Of a stretch of DNA of 64,000 bases, positions 17,617 to 25,438 are shown piece after piece. The translations under genes and the position numbers were made by a program. The DNA lies in NCBI RefSeq assembly GCF_029051685.1, contig NZ_JAACFT010000006.1:1-64000 (forward strand). Direction: 5' to 3'. The stretch's first letter is position 1, and every line of letters starts with the position of its first letter. Source of the stretch: Bradyrhizobium sp. CSA207. GTDB taxonomy: Bacteria > Pseudomonadota > Alphaproteobacteria > Rhizobiales > Xanthobacteraceae. The notes under the pieces were generated by a model. The model was given only the letters and a program-made list of their open reading frames with translations, had not been told where the DNA came from and made no database searches.

Positions 17617-18528
17617 CTATGAAACCTCTGCCTCCATATCCAGGTCGCTGTCCTGGTCGTCCGAGACCACCTTGATGTTCACGTCCATGGCGTCGAACGC
17701 GCCGGCGGAGCCGATGTAGACGCCGTGCAGCGGGATCGCCTGGCGCGGGTCGCGGGCGACCGCAACGCGGATGAGGTCGCGGGTGCCGACGATGCCGTTG
17801 GTCGGATCGAACTCGATCCAGCCCGCACTCGGCAGGTAGACCTGCACCCAGGCATGCGTCGAGCCGCCGCCGACATGACGCTGCTCGATATCCTCGGGCA
17901 CGAAGATGTAGCCGGAGACGAATCGCGCCGCGATGCCGAGCTGGCGCAGCGCCTCGATCATGAACAGCGCGTAGTCCCGGCAGGTCCCCGTGCCCGACTG
18001 CAAGGTGTCGAGCGGATGCTGGGTGCCCAGCTCGTGACGCTTGCGGTACTTGAACTGCTCGCGGATGCCGTGGGTCATGCCGCTGAGGATCTTGTAGGTC
18101 GGCGTCGGCGCGTCCTCGTCCAGAAAGCCGCGCGCCCACTCCGCGATCTCGCCGTCCGGATCGGCATATTGCGGCGTGGTGTATTGCACGAGATCCGGAA
18201 ATTCATCGTCGTCGTAGGCGAACGGGTAGAAATAGGCCGGATCATCCGGCGTCAGCGCGAACTCCTCCACCGGATTGTGCTCGACGGTGACGTGCCAGTC
18301 GAAGATCAGCCGGTCCGCGCGCTCGTCGAAATTGGCGATCGCGACCGAATTTCCGAACACATCGTGGATCCAGTGCAGCGACATCGGTGTGGGCGAGATA
18401 TCGAGCTGAGAGTCGAGCACGCGCAGATCATGCCCGTCGCGCGGACGCAGCATGATCCTGTGTTCGCCGAACGCCACGGGGCGGTTATAGCGATATTCGG
18501 TCTTGTGATGAATCGTGAGCAGCGGCAT
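17617..18528 (-). CDS. Transglutaminase-like cysteine protease family protein
   Basis: A 303-residue cytosolic protein. The N-terminal bacterial transglutaminase-like domain (YRYNRPVAFGEHRIMLRPRD) is followed by the transglutaminase core: catalytic Cys in SGTGTCRDYALFMIEALR, His in GGSTHAWVQVYLPSAG and Asp in WIEFDPTNG. The triad is complete. Members of this bacterial group act as amide hydrolases or peptidases and are often found with circularly permuted ATP-grasp partners, which are not present here. The C-terminus is strongly acidic. It is divergent from the N-formylglutamate hydrolase gene, sharing a 90-base promoter region. Confidence 0.85.
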   Translation of the reverse strand: MPLLTIHHKTEYRYNRPVAFGEHRIMLRPRDGHDLRVLDSQLDISPTPMSLHWIHDVFGNSVAIANFDERADRLIFDWHVTVEHNPVEEFALTPDDPAYFYPFAYDDDEFPDLVQYTTPQYADPDGEIAEWARGFLDEDAPTPTYKILSGMTHGIREQFKYRKRHELGTQHPLDTLQSGTGTCRDYALFMIEALRQLGIAARFVSGYIFVPEDIEQRHVGGGSTHAWVQVYLPSAGWIEFDPTNGIVGTRDLIRVAVARDPRQAIPLHGVYIGSAGAFDAMDVNIKVVSDDQDSDLDMEAEVS

Positions 18529-18618
18529 CGTCAGCCAATCATGGAGATTTTGGGCAGATCAATCTATAGCGATTCTGCCCAATTTTGGGGGCGGCTGCTT
18601 TTTCCATAGGCAATCAGG

Positions 18619-19422
18619 ATGGCTTTAGACACAGCCGGCGCGACGGATCAACTCCTCGGCAAGGGCGACATTCCGCCGGTGCATGAGGTGAATGCGGAAG
18701 GGGCGTCGCCCTTCCTGCTCACCTCGGATCACCACGGACGGGTGCTACCGCGCGCGCTCGGCGACCTCGGCGTTGCCGAAGGCGACCTGCAACGGCACAT
18801 CGCCTGGGACATCGGCATTGCCGGCGTCGCCGAGCGGCTGGCAAAAATGCTGGGTGCGCATCTGGTCGCGCAGCGCTATTCGCGGCTGGTGATCGACTGC
18901 AACCGCCCGCCGGGCACCGTGAGCTCAATCCCCGTGATTTCCGAGGCCACGGCGATCCCCCGCAACGAGGGGATTTCGGAGCACGAGCGCGACGCGCGGC
19001 GGCGCGAGATCTTCGAGCCCTATCACCACCGCATCGACGCCGTGATCAACGGACGTTTGCACGACAGGCGGCCGACCGTGCTGGTGTCGCTGCACAGTTT
19101 CACAGAGGTTTATGCCGGCGTGGCGCGGCCCTGGCACGTCGGCGCTCTCTACAACCGTGACACGGTGCTGCCGCACCTGCTGCTGAAGCACCTGCGCAGC
19201 CAAGGCGATCTCGTCGTCGGCGACAACGAGCCCTATGCGGTGAACGACCTCACCGACTACACAATCCCCGTGCATGGCGAGGCCCGCGGCCTGGTCAACA
19301 CCGGCATCGAGATTCGCCAGGATTTGATCGCGGACCAGTCCGGCCAGCAGCAATGGGCCGAACGGCTGGCGCGGACTTTCGCGGAGATCGAGGTGGAGTT
19401 GCGGGCGGAGAGACTGGTGTAG
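18619..19422 (+). CDS. N-formylglutamate amidohydrolase
   Basis: A 267-residue enzyme of the N-formylglutamate amidohydrolase (FGase) family, which hydrolyses N-formyl-L-glutamate to formate and glutamate, the last step of one histidine degradation route. Recognised from LLTSDHHGRVLPRALGDLG (His-rich N-terminal motif), YSRLVIDCNRPPG, LVSLHSFTEVYAGVARPWH and the C-terminal DYTIPVHGEARGL. No other hut gene is here, so it may act on other N-acyl amino acids. Start ATG 18619 follows a 90-base divergent spacer. It converges with the LysE gene at 19426, 3 bases after its stop. Confidence 0.85.
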   Translation: MALDTAGATDQLLGKGDIPPVHEVNAEGASPFLLTSDHHGRVLPRALGDLGVAEGDLQRHIAWDIGIAGVAERLAKMLGAHLVAQRYSRLVIDCNRPPGTVSSIPVISEATAIPRNEGISEHERDARRREIFEPYHHRIDAVINGRLHDRRPTVLVSLHSFTEVYAGVARPWHVGALYNRDTVLPHLLLKHLRSQGDLVVGDNEPYAVNDLTDYTIPVHGEARGLVNTGIEIRQDLIADQSGQQQWAERLARTFAEIEVELRAERLV

Positions 19423-19425
19423 GCC

Positions 19426-20046
19426 TCACTTCGCCCGGGTCAGCGCCAGCCAGATGCCGCCGCCGATCATGAAGCCGCCGGAGACGCGCGACATCATGCG
19501 TGTGCGGCGGGCCGAGAAGAATTTTCGGGCGCGGCCGGCAGCGGTGGCGTAGAGCGCGTCCGTCATCGCCGCCGTCACCATGAAGGTGGCCCCAAGCAGC
19601 GCGACCTGCGGGAGGTGGTCGCGGTTCATGTCCATGAACTGGGGAATGAAGGCGCCGAAGAACACCAGCACCTTCGGGTTCGACAGCAGCACCAGAAAAC
19701 CTTGCAGGAAGAAGCCGCCGCGCGGCGGCGGAGGTGGCTGGTCGACATTGACGCCTTCGACCGGCGCCCAGATCAGCTTGATGCCGAGCCAGACCAGATA
19801 GGCGGCGCCGGCAAAGCGCACCCAGTCGAACCAGTAGCCCATGGTCGCCATCAACGAGGTCAGGCCGACCGCGACGATGCCGATGACGATGGCAAGGCCC
19901 GCCTGCGCGCCCGCGACATTGGTCAGCGCCGCGCGGGTGCCATGGCGCAGGCCGTTGGCGATGACGAGAGTCACGATCGGACCAGGCAGCAGCGCCAGCG
20001 CAATGCAGGCGGCGAGAAAGGCAAGATAGGCTTGCAGGGACATCAT
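19426..20046 (-). CDS. LysE-family translocator
   Basis: A 206-residue membrane protein with about six hydrophobic segments. The family's N-terminal motif is intact (ALALLPGPIVTLVIANGLRH), followed by FAGAAYLVWLGIKLIWAP and the mid-protein VLLSNPKVLVFFGAFIPQF. A proline run (PPPPPRGG) lies in the cytoplasmic loop at about residue 130. It should export an amino acid or small metabolite. Two adjacent ATG codons begin the frame. It is divergent from the ArsR-SRPBCC operon, 138 bases apart, so that operon's operator could also influence it. Confidence 0.85.
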   Translation of the reverse strand: MMSLQAYLAFLAACIALALLPGPIVTLVIANGLRHGTRAALTNVAGAQAGLAIVIGIVAVGLTSLMATMGYWFDWVRFAGAAYLVWLGIKLIWAPVEGVNVDQPPPPPRGGFFLQGFLVLLSNPKVLVFFGAFIPQFMDMNRDHLPQVALLGATFMVTAAMTDALYATAAGRARKFFSARRTRMMSRVSGGFMIGGGIWLALTRAK

Positions 20047-20147
20047 GGCGGAGACTCGCTGAAGGCGGTTTGCGGGCTATTAATGCATGGCAAGGCCGGG
20101 AACGGAAGCTGCGACTAGCGCGGCATCGCGATCTCTCAGGCTGCAGC

Positions 20148-20177
20148 TTGACAGGCAACCATTTGGTTGCATATTAT
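20148..20177 (+). promoter_or_regulatory. Sigma-70 promoter with internal ArsR-type operator
   Basis: Consensus -35 TTGACA at 20148-20153, an 18-base spacer and -10 TATTAT at 20172-20177. A perfect inverted repeat GCAACCA-TT-TGGTTGC fills the spacer (20155-20170). A repressor bound there would block RNA polymerase. The expected transcription start is at about 20184, next to the ArsR start codon. Confidence 0.8.
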
Positions 20178-20184
20178 ACCGGCC

Positions 20185-20499
20185 ATGGACGAGGTCTTCA
20201 AAGCGCTGGCCGACGCATCCCGACGGTCGCTGCTGGACAGGCTTCACGCCCGCAACGGACAGTCGTTGAACGAACTCTGCGAAGGCCTCGCGATGACGCG
20301 CCAGGCCGTCACAAAACATCTTGCGATCCTGGAAGAAGCCAATCTGGTCACGGCCATCAAGCATGGTCGCGAGAAGCTGCACTATCTCAATCCGGTGCCG
20401 ATCCATCAGATCGGCGAACGCTGGATCAGGAAATTCGAGCGCGGCAAGCTCGCCGCGCTCAGCGAGTTGAAACGCCAGTTGGAGAAGCGCGATGAGTAA
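20185..20499 (+). CDS. ArsR-family repressor of the SRPBCC operon
   Basis: A 104-residue winged-helix protein: MDEVFKALADASRRSLLDRL is the typical opening and MTRQAVTKHLAILEEANLV the recognition helix region. It lacks the cysteine pairs used for metal sensing by ArsR/SmtB. This subgroup is commonly encoded just before SRPBCC/AHSA1 proteins, as here, and represses its own operon. ATG 20185 lies directly at the predicted transcription start, so the message looks leaderless. An in-frame ATG at 20167 overlaps the operator and -10 and is unlikely. Its stop overlaps the next gene by 8 bases. Confidence 0.88.
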   Translation: MDEVFKALADASRRSLLDRLHARNGQSLNELCEGLAMTRQAVTKHLAILEEANLVTAIKHGREKLHYLNPVPIHQIGERWIRKFERGKLAALSELKRQLEKRDE

Positions 20500-20962
20500 A
20501 CCGGAATTTGTCTACGTCAGCTATATCGAGACCACGCCGGAGAAGCTGTGGGAGGCGCTGACATCGAGCGAATTCACCAAGCAATACTGGTTCGGCGCCG
20601 AGGTCAGGTCCGACTGGAAGGTCGGCTCCCCCTTCGCACTGCTGCTGGACGGCGAGACCACCGATTCCGGCGAAATCCTCGAAGCCGATCCGCCACGACG
20701 GTTGTCCTACAGCTTCAAGCACCAAAAGTACGAGGAACTGCGCGGCGAACCGATCTCGCGTGTGGTCTTCACCATCGAACCGTTCGGCTCGCTCGTGCGT
20801 TTGACCGTGCTGCATGACGGCTTCGTCGAAGGTGGGAAGTATCTCGGAGCCGTTTCCAACGGCTGGCCGGCGATCCTGTCCGGGCTCAAGAGCCTCCTGG
20901 AAAGAGGCAAAGTGCTCGCCATCCCGCGCTCGGCGCTCAACAAGGGATTCGACGCAAAATGA
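20492..20962 (+). CDS. SRPBCC (AHSA1-like) domain protein 1
   Basis: A 156-residue helix-grip-fold protein of the AHSA1/activator of Hsp90 homologue group in the START-like superfamily. Diagnostic segments are TPEKLWEALTSSEFTKQYWF near the N-terminus and NGWPAILSGLKSLLERGK near the C-terminus, the latter forming the long helix that lines the hydrophobic pocket. These proteins bind small hydrophobic ligands; ligand unknown. It overlaps the ArsR gene by 8 bases and the second SRPBCC gene by 4, so all three are translated from one message. Confidence 0.87.
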   Translation: MSKPEFVYVSYIETTPEKLWEALTSSEFTKQYWFGAEVRSDWKVGSPFALLLDGETTDSGEILEADPPRRLSYSFKHQKYEELRGEPISRVVFTIEPFGSLVRLTVLHDGFVEGGKYLGAVSNGWPAILSGLKSLLERGKVLAIPRSALNKGFDAK

Positions 20963-21471
20963 ACCTCGACCAATTCAAGCCGCTCACCGTCTACACCATC
21001 TACATCGCATCCACGCCCGAGAAGGTGTGGGAGGCGCTGACCTCGGCGGAGTTCAGCCGACAATATTTCTTCGGCAATGCCGTGGAGGTCAAGCCACGGC
21101 TCGGCGGCGCGTTTATCGTGCGTACGCCCGACGGTGCCATGCACATCAGCGGCGAAGTCCTCGAATATGATCCGCCACTGAGGCTTTCCGTCACTTTCAA
21201 CGTCAACTGGCCCGAGCTGATCGAAAAGCTCGGTCCGACGCTGGTGACCTATGAGATCGAGGCGGTCGGCGACGCGGTCCGGCTCACCATGAGTGAGAGC
21301 CACGACCGGCCGCTCAGCGACGACATCCTCGCCGGCGGACGGCAAGGCTGGCCCGCGATCCTGTCGGGGCTGAAGAGTTTGCTGGAGACGGGCAAGGCGC
21401 CACAGATCAAGATGGCGCCGCCGGCGCAGATGCTGGCGGCATTGAAAGCGATGGGGATCAAGACGCCGTAG
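20959..21471 (+). CDS. SRPBCC (AHSA1-like) domain protein 2
   Basis: A 170-residue paralogue of the preceding protein, sharing TPEKVWEALTSAEFSRQYFF and QGWPAILSGLKSLLETGK at matching places, which points to tandem duplication. It has an extra C-terminal tail of about 20 residues (AQMLAALKAMGIKTP). Start ATG overlaps the previous stop as ATGA. Same regulatory unit as the ArsR gene. No terminator is evident; an intergenic repeat follows at once. Confidence 0.87.
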   Translation: MNLDQFKPLTVYTIYIASTPEKVWEALTSAEFSRQYFFGNAVEVKPRLGGAFIVRTPDGAMHISGEVLEYDPPLRLSVTFNVNWPELIEKLGPTLVTYEIEAVGDAVRLTMSESHDRPLSDDILAGGRQGWPAILSGLKSLLETGKAPQIKMAPPAQMLAALKAMGIKTP

Positions 21472-21478
21472 CTGCCCC

Positions 21479-21564
21479 GTCATTGCGAGCGAAGCGAGGC
21501 AATCCAGTAATCTATCCGCGGAAAGACTCTGGATTGCTTCGTCGCAAGAGCTCCTCGCAATGAC
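21479..21564. repeat. Intergenic repeat, 'cattgcgagcgaagcgaggc' family
   Basis: Inverted ends GTCATTGCGAGCGAAGCGAG and CTCCTCGCAATGAC, with CAATCCAG and CTGGATTG inside. The element can fold into one long hairpin between the convergent SRPBCC and acyl-CoA synthetase genes. Confidence 0.8.
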
Positions 21565-21582
21565 GGCGTTTGTTGAAGCACC

Positions 21583-23193
21583 CTACCCCTTCGCGCGTAA
21601 CTCCCTCCGCAGCACCTTGCCGGTTGCGGTCATCGGCAGTGTCTCCGCGAACTCGACGAAGCGCGGATATTCGTGGGCGGCGAGTTGCACCCTGACGAAG
21701 TCCTGGATCTCGCGCGCGAGTGCGTCGCTGCCGGCAAAGCCGGGACGCAGCACGATCCACGCCTTGATCGATTCGGTGCGGATCGGATCGGGAATGCCGA
21801 CCACTGCGGCCATCGCCACCGCGGGATGCTTCATCAGCGTGTGCTCGATCTCGGACGGGCCGATGCGGTAGCCGGCGGTGGTGATGACGTCGTCCTCGCG
21901 GCTGACGTACCAGAAATAGCCGTCCTCATCCTGCACGCCGAGATCGCCAGTGAGCAGGAACTCGCCGGCATACTTTTTCGCCGTCGCCTCCGGATTGCGC
22001 CAGTATTCGATCATCGTGACCGGACAGGGCTGACGCACGCCTATGATGCCGCGCTGCCCGCGCGGCAGTTCCTCGCCCTTGTCATTGACGATGCGAACGT
22101 CGAAACCCGGCGTTGCCTTCCCCATCGAACCGGGGCGGATCGGAAACAGGTTGGAGTTGCTGCCGATCACGAGGTTGCACTCGGTCTGGCCGAACACCTC
22201 GTGCGCATCGATGCCGAAGGTCTCGCGCACCCAGCCCAGAAGCTCGCCGCCGAGCGATTCACCGCCGGTAAAAATGCTGCGCAGCTTGACGCCGGAATGC
22301 TTCACGCCGGCCTGGCGCATTAGCTTCAGCGCAGTCGGCGGCAGGAAGACGTTGCGGACGCCGAGATCAGCCATCATCTGCATCGCCGCCTGCGGCTCGA
22401 ATTTTCGCGCGCGGTGGCCGACCAAGGGGATGCCGTGATACCAGAATGCGAGCAGGCCGTTGACGAGGCCGCCGATCCACGCCCAGTCCGCCGGCGTCCA
22501 CATGAGATCGCCGGGCCGCGGCAGGAAGTTGTGGCACATCTCGACGTTGGGCAGATGGCCAAGCACGACGCGGTGCGCGTGCAGCGCGCCTTTTGGATTG
22601 CCGGTCGTGCCTGAGGTGTAGATGATCAGCGCGGGATCGTCCGCCGACGTATCGACCGTCTCAAAGTCCTCTGAGGCGGTTTCGATCGCCGACCAGAACG
22701 GTTTTGCGCCCGCGTGAACGGCGCCGCTCGTGACGTAGATGTCTTGCAGATAGGGCAGCCGATCGCGGATCTTTGTAAGCTTCTCCCAGCCGGCTTCGTC
22801 GGTGACGATTGCCTTGGCCTGCGAGTTCGACAGGCGGAATTCCAGCGCGTCCTCACCGAACAGCGCAAATAGCGGGATCGAGATCAACCCGGAGCGGAAC
22901 GCCGCCATGTGCACGATCGGCAATTCCAACGACTGCGACAGGAACACCGCGACGCGGTCGCCGCGCGACAGCCCGTCCGCCCGCAGCACGTTGGCAAAGC
23001 GCCGCGACATCTCGGCGACCTCGTCGAAGGACGTCCGCGTGGTCGCGCCGTTCTCGTCGACGTAGACCAGCGCGAGACGTCCCGTGCCGTCGGCATGGCG
23101 ATCGCAGCAGGCCTCGGTCATGTTGAAGCGCACCGGGATATCCCAGCGAAAGTTGCGATAAAGTTCGTCGTACGTCTTGGCTTCGGTGAGCAT
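21583..23193 (-). CDS. Acyl-CoA synthetase (AMP-binding, ACSM/AcsA-like)
   Basis: A 536-residue adenylate-forming enzyme that activates a carboxylic acid with ATP and CoA. The P-loop motif IIYTSGTTGNPKGALHAHR is at about residue 190; further core motifs are FGQTECNLV, LLTGDLGVQDEDGYFWYVSR (A7/A8) and the C-terminal catalytic-Lys motif TATGKVLRRELR. Sequence style resembles medium-chain acyl-CoA synthetases, with an unresolved acyl substrate. It is followed (upstream on the strand) by the epoxide hydrolase after a repeat, which does not prove a shared pathway. Confidence 0.88.
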   Translation of the reverse strand: MLTEAKTYDELYRNFRWDIPVRFNMTEACCDRHADGTGRLALVYVDENGATTRTSFDEVAEMSRRFANVLRADGLSRGDRVAVFLSQSLELPIVHMAAFRSGLISIPLFALFGEDALEFRLSNSQAKAIVTDEAGWEKLTKIRDRLPYLQDIYVTSGAVHAGAKPFWSAIETASEDFETVDTSADDPALIIYTSGTTGNPKGALHAHRVVLGHLPNVEMCHNFLPRPGDLMWTPADWAWIGGLVNGLLAFWYHGIPLVGHRARKFEPQAAMQMMADLGVRNVFLPPTALKLMRQAGVKHSGVKLRSIFTGGESLGGELLGWVRETFGIDAHEVFGQTECNLVIGSNSNLFPIRPGSMGKATPGFDVRIVNDKGEELPRGQRGIIGVRQPCPVTMIEYWRNPEATAKKYAGEFLLTGDLGVQDEDGYFWYVSREDDVITTAGYRIGPSEIEHTLMKHPAVAMAAVVGIPDPIRTESIKAWIVLRPGFAGSDALAREIQDFVRVQLAAHEYPRFVEFAETLPMTATGKVLRRELRAKG

Positions 23194-23218
23194 CGCTTGG
23201 CCGTTTCCGTGTTCTCGG

Positions 23219-23310
23219 CGTCATGGCGGGACTTGTTCCGGCCATCCACGTTCTTCTTGCTTGGCAGCCAGTTTAAGGACATGGATGCCTGGGACAAGTC
23301 CTGGACCGCA
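23219..23310. repeat. Intergenic repeat, 'ccatccacgttctt' family
   Basis: Contains TCATGGCGGGACTTGTTCCG, GGCCATCCACGTTCTTCTTG and the inverted end GGACATGGATGCCTGGGAC. A cleaner copy of the family is at 58909. Confidence 0.65.
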
Positions 23311-23327
23311 GAAGTTATCCCCGCGGA

Positions 23328-23452
23328 GTCATTCCGGGGCGACGCGTGAGCATCGAGCTAGGATGCGCAATTGCGCATCTGAGAATCCATGGTGCAACGG
23401 TTTCCGCGGACCGATGGATTCCGGGTTCGCCCTGTGGGCGCCCCGGAATGAC
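23328..23452. repeat. Intergenic palindromic repeat, 'gtcattccggggcg' family
   Basis: Inverted ends GTCATTCCGGGGCGACGCG and GCGCCCCGGAATGAC, with the perfect palindrome GATGCGCAATTGCGCATC at 23362-23379. In this copy the palindrome lies near the left end, not the right. Confidence 0.85.
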
Positions 23453-23461
23453 GGTGAAGGC

Positions 23462-24601
23462 TCACCGCACCGACGCGAAGAACTTCCTCACATCCCGCAC
23501 GAACAATTCCGGCTGCTCGAAGGCGGCAAAATGCCCGCCCTTCTCCATCTCGCTCCAGTGGGTGATGTTGTGGAAGTTCGGCTCCATCCAGCGCCGCACC
23601 GGCGTGATGATCTCCTTGGGGAATACGGCGACCCCGGTCGGCACCTTCACGACCGGCGTGGTCCGGCGCTTGCCAAAGCTCTCCCAATAGAGCCGCGCGG
23701 AGGAGGTCGCCGTTTCCGTCACCCAATACAGCATGACGTTGTCGAGCAGTTCGTCCTTGGTGAAGATATTCTCGGGATGGCCGTCGCAATCGGTCCAGGC
23801 CCAGAATTTTTCCAGAATCCAGGCCGCTTGTCCGCTCGGCGAGTCCGTCAGGCCGTAGCCGAGCGTCTGTGGACGGGTCGATTGCTGCTTGGAATAGCCG
23901 GAGTCGAGATCGACGTAATGCTTGAGTCCGGCGAGCGCACGTTTCTCAGCCGCCGTCGGCTCGCCCTCGACCTTCGGCGCGGCGTTGAAGGCGAGCGTGA
24001 TGTGAATACCGGCGCAATGCTCGCCGTCCTGCATGCCGAGCGAGGTCGTCACCGCCGAGCCCCAGTCCCCGCCCTGCGCGCCGTAACTGATATAGCCGAG
24101 CCGGTCCATCAGCTTCGCCCAGGTCGCGGCGATGCGGTCGACACCCCAGCCAGTCGTCCTGGGTTTTCCGGAGAAGCCAAAGCCCGGCAATGAAGGACAG
24201 ATGACGTGGAAGGCATCAGCCGGGTGACCACCATGCGCGGCGGGATCGACCAGCGGTGCAATCACTTTCTGGAATTCGACGATCGAGCCGGGCCAGCCAT
24301 GGGTGATGATCAGCGGCAGCGCGGACGGTTCTTTCGACCGGACATGCAGGAAATGGATGTCGAGCCCGTCGATCTCGGTGGTGAACTGCTCGAAGCGATT
24401 GAGCTTGGCCTCGCGCGTCCGCCAGTCGTAGCCGTCAGCCCAATGGCCGCAGATCTCCTGGATCCATTTCAGCGGCGCGCCCTGGCTCCAGTCATCGACC
24501 AGCTCCGCCTCGGGCCAGCGCGTGCGGACAAGGCGCGACTTGAGATCGGCAAGAATGTCGTCGCTGACGTCGATGCGAAAGGGCTTTATGGCGCCGGCCA
24601 T
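23462..24601 (-). CDS. Epoxide hydrolase (alpha/beta hydrolase)
   Basis: A 379-residue protein. The EHN domain covers about residues 1-110 (PFRIDVSDDILADLKSRLV), and an alpha/beta hydrolase core follows with oxyanion motif IITHGWPGSIVEF, nucleophile Asp in AQGGDWGSAVTTSLG and the late catalytic His in EKGGHFAAFEQPELF. It resembles microsomal-type and juvenile-hormone-type epoxide hydrolases, which open epoxides to diols; the natural substrate is unknown. ATG 24601 follows a strong GGGGAGG. No secretion signal is present. Confidence 0.88.
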   Translation of the reverse strand: MAGAIKPFRIDVSDDILADLKSRLVRTRWPEAELVDDWSQGAPLKWIQEICGHWADGYDWRTREAKLNRFEQFTTEIDGLDIHFLHVRSKEPSALPLIITHGWPGSIVEFQKVIAPLVDPAAHGGHPADAFHVICPSLPGFGFSGKPRTTGWGVDRIAATWAKLMDRLGYISYGAQGGDWGSAVTTSLGMQDGEHCAGIHITLAFNAAPKVEGEPTAAEKRALAGLKHYVDLDSGYSKQQSTRPQTLGYGLTDSPSGQAAWILEKFWAWTDCDGHPENIFTKDELLDNVMLYWVTETATSSARLYWESFGKRRTTPVVKVPTGVAVFPKEIITPVRRWMEPNFHNITHWSEMEKGGHFAAFEQPELFVRDVRKFFASVR

Positions 24602-24623
24602 CGGTTGCCTCCCCAGTTTCTTC

Positions 24624-24747
24624 GTCATTCCGGGGCGCGCGAAGTGCGGACCCGGAATCCATTGATCAACGGATTCGGCGGCACGATGGATTCTCAGATG
24701 CGCAATTGCGCATCATAGCTCGACGCTTCGCATCGCCCCGGGATGAC
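24624..24747. repeat. Intergenic palindromic repeat, 'gtcattccggggcg' family
   Basis: Ends GTCATTCCGGGGCGCGCGAA and GCCCCGGGATGAC, with GATGCGCAATTGCGCATC near the right end. It separates epoxide hydrolase from the YqeY gene. Confidence 0.85.
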
Positions 24748-24750
24748 GAC

Positions 24751-25206
24751 CTAGCCCGTCAATGCAGCCTTCACCAAGCCACTGGCCTTGCCGAAATCCA
24801 TCTGCCCGGCGTACTTCGCCCGCAGGATCGCGATCACCTTGCCCATGTCCTTCATGCCGGCTGCGCCGGTCTCGGCGATGGCGCCCGAGATCGCCTTCTT
24901 GACGTCGTCATCCGACATCTGCTTCGGCAGGTAAGCCGAGATCACCGCGATCTCTTCGCGCTCCTGCGCGGCGAGCTCGGCGCGGCCGCCCTTGTCGTAG
25001 AGCTCGACCGACTCCTGACGCTGCTTGATCATCTTCTGGAGCACGCCGAGCAGGTCGGCATCGGACAGCGGCGGCTTGCCGCTGCCGCGCGCCTCGATGT
25101 CGGCATTCTTGATGGTCGAGTTGACCATGCGCAGCGTGGAGAGCTTGCGCTCCTCCTTGGCCTTCATGGCCTCCTTGACCGCATTGTTGATGTCATCGCG
25201 CAACAT
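24751..25206 (-). CDS. GatB/YqeY domain protein
   Basis: A 151-residue YqeY-like protein. It carries the GatB tail-type domain: LRMVNSTIKNADIEARGSGK, MIKQRQESVELYDKGGR, ISAYLPKQMSDDDVKKAISG and the C-terminal LRAKYAGQMDFGKASGLVK. In the amidotransferase GatCAB the related domain contacts tRNA; the free-standing protein has no settled function. The start at ATG 25206 is preceded by GAGAGGATC. It is divergent from carA. YqeY genes often sit close to carA/carB or dnaG-rpoD, as seen here. Confidence 0.9.
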   Translation of the reverse strand: MLRDDINNAVKEAMKAKEERKLSTLRMVNSTIKNADIEARGSGKPPLSDADLLGVLQKMIKQRQESVELYDKGGRAELAAQEREEIAVISAYLPKQMSDDDVKKAISGAIAETGAAGMKDMGKVIAILRAKYAGQMDFGKASGLVKAALTG

Positions 25207-25438
25207 GATCGTGATCCTCTCAATCCATGGCGCCTGATCTAAGACGTTCGCAGGCAAGAGGCCATACCGGACCCGCCGTGGTCCGGTTCATTGTTTCCCA
25301 CCGGCCGCCTAAAACTACGAAAAAATTGCCAGTTCCAGCTTAAGTGCCCGAGGAGACCTGTCAAATATGCAAAAACGCATGTGAATCGGCGCATCTGCGC
25401 TTTGACGGCGGCGTCCGCGGAGACTATGAACCGGGCTC
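25207..25438. promoter_or_regulatory. Divergent promoter region between the YqeY gene and carA
   Basis: A gap of 232 bases serving two divergent genes. I see no operator or riboswitch. The carA start is preceded by a weak GGCGGCGTCCGCGGAGAC-type purine patch. Confidence 0.35.
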
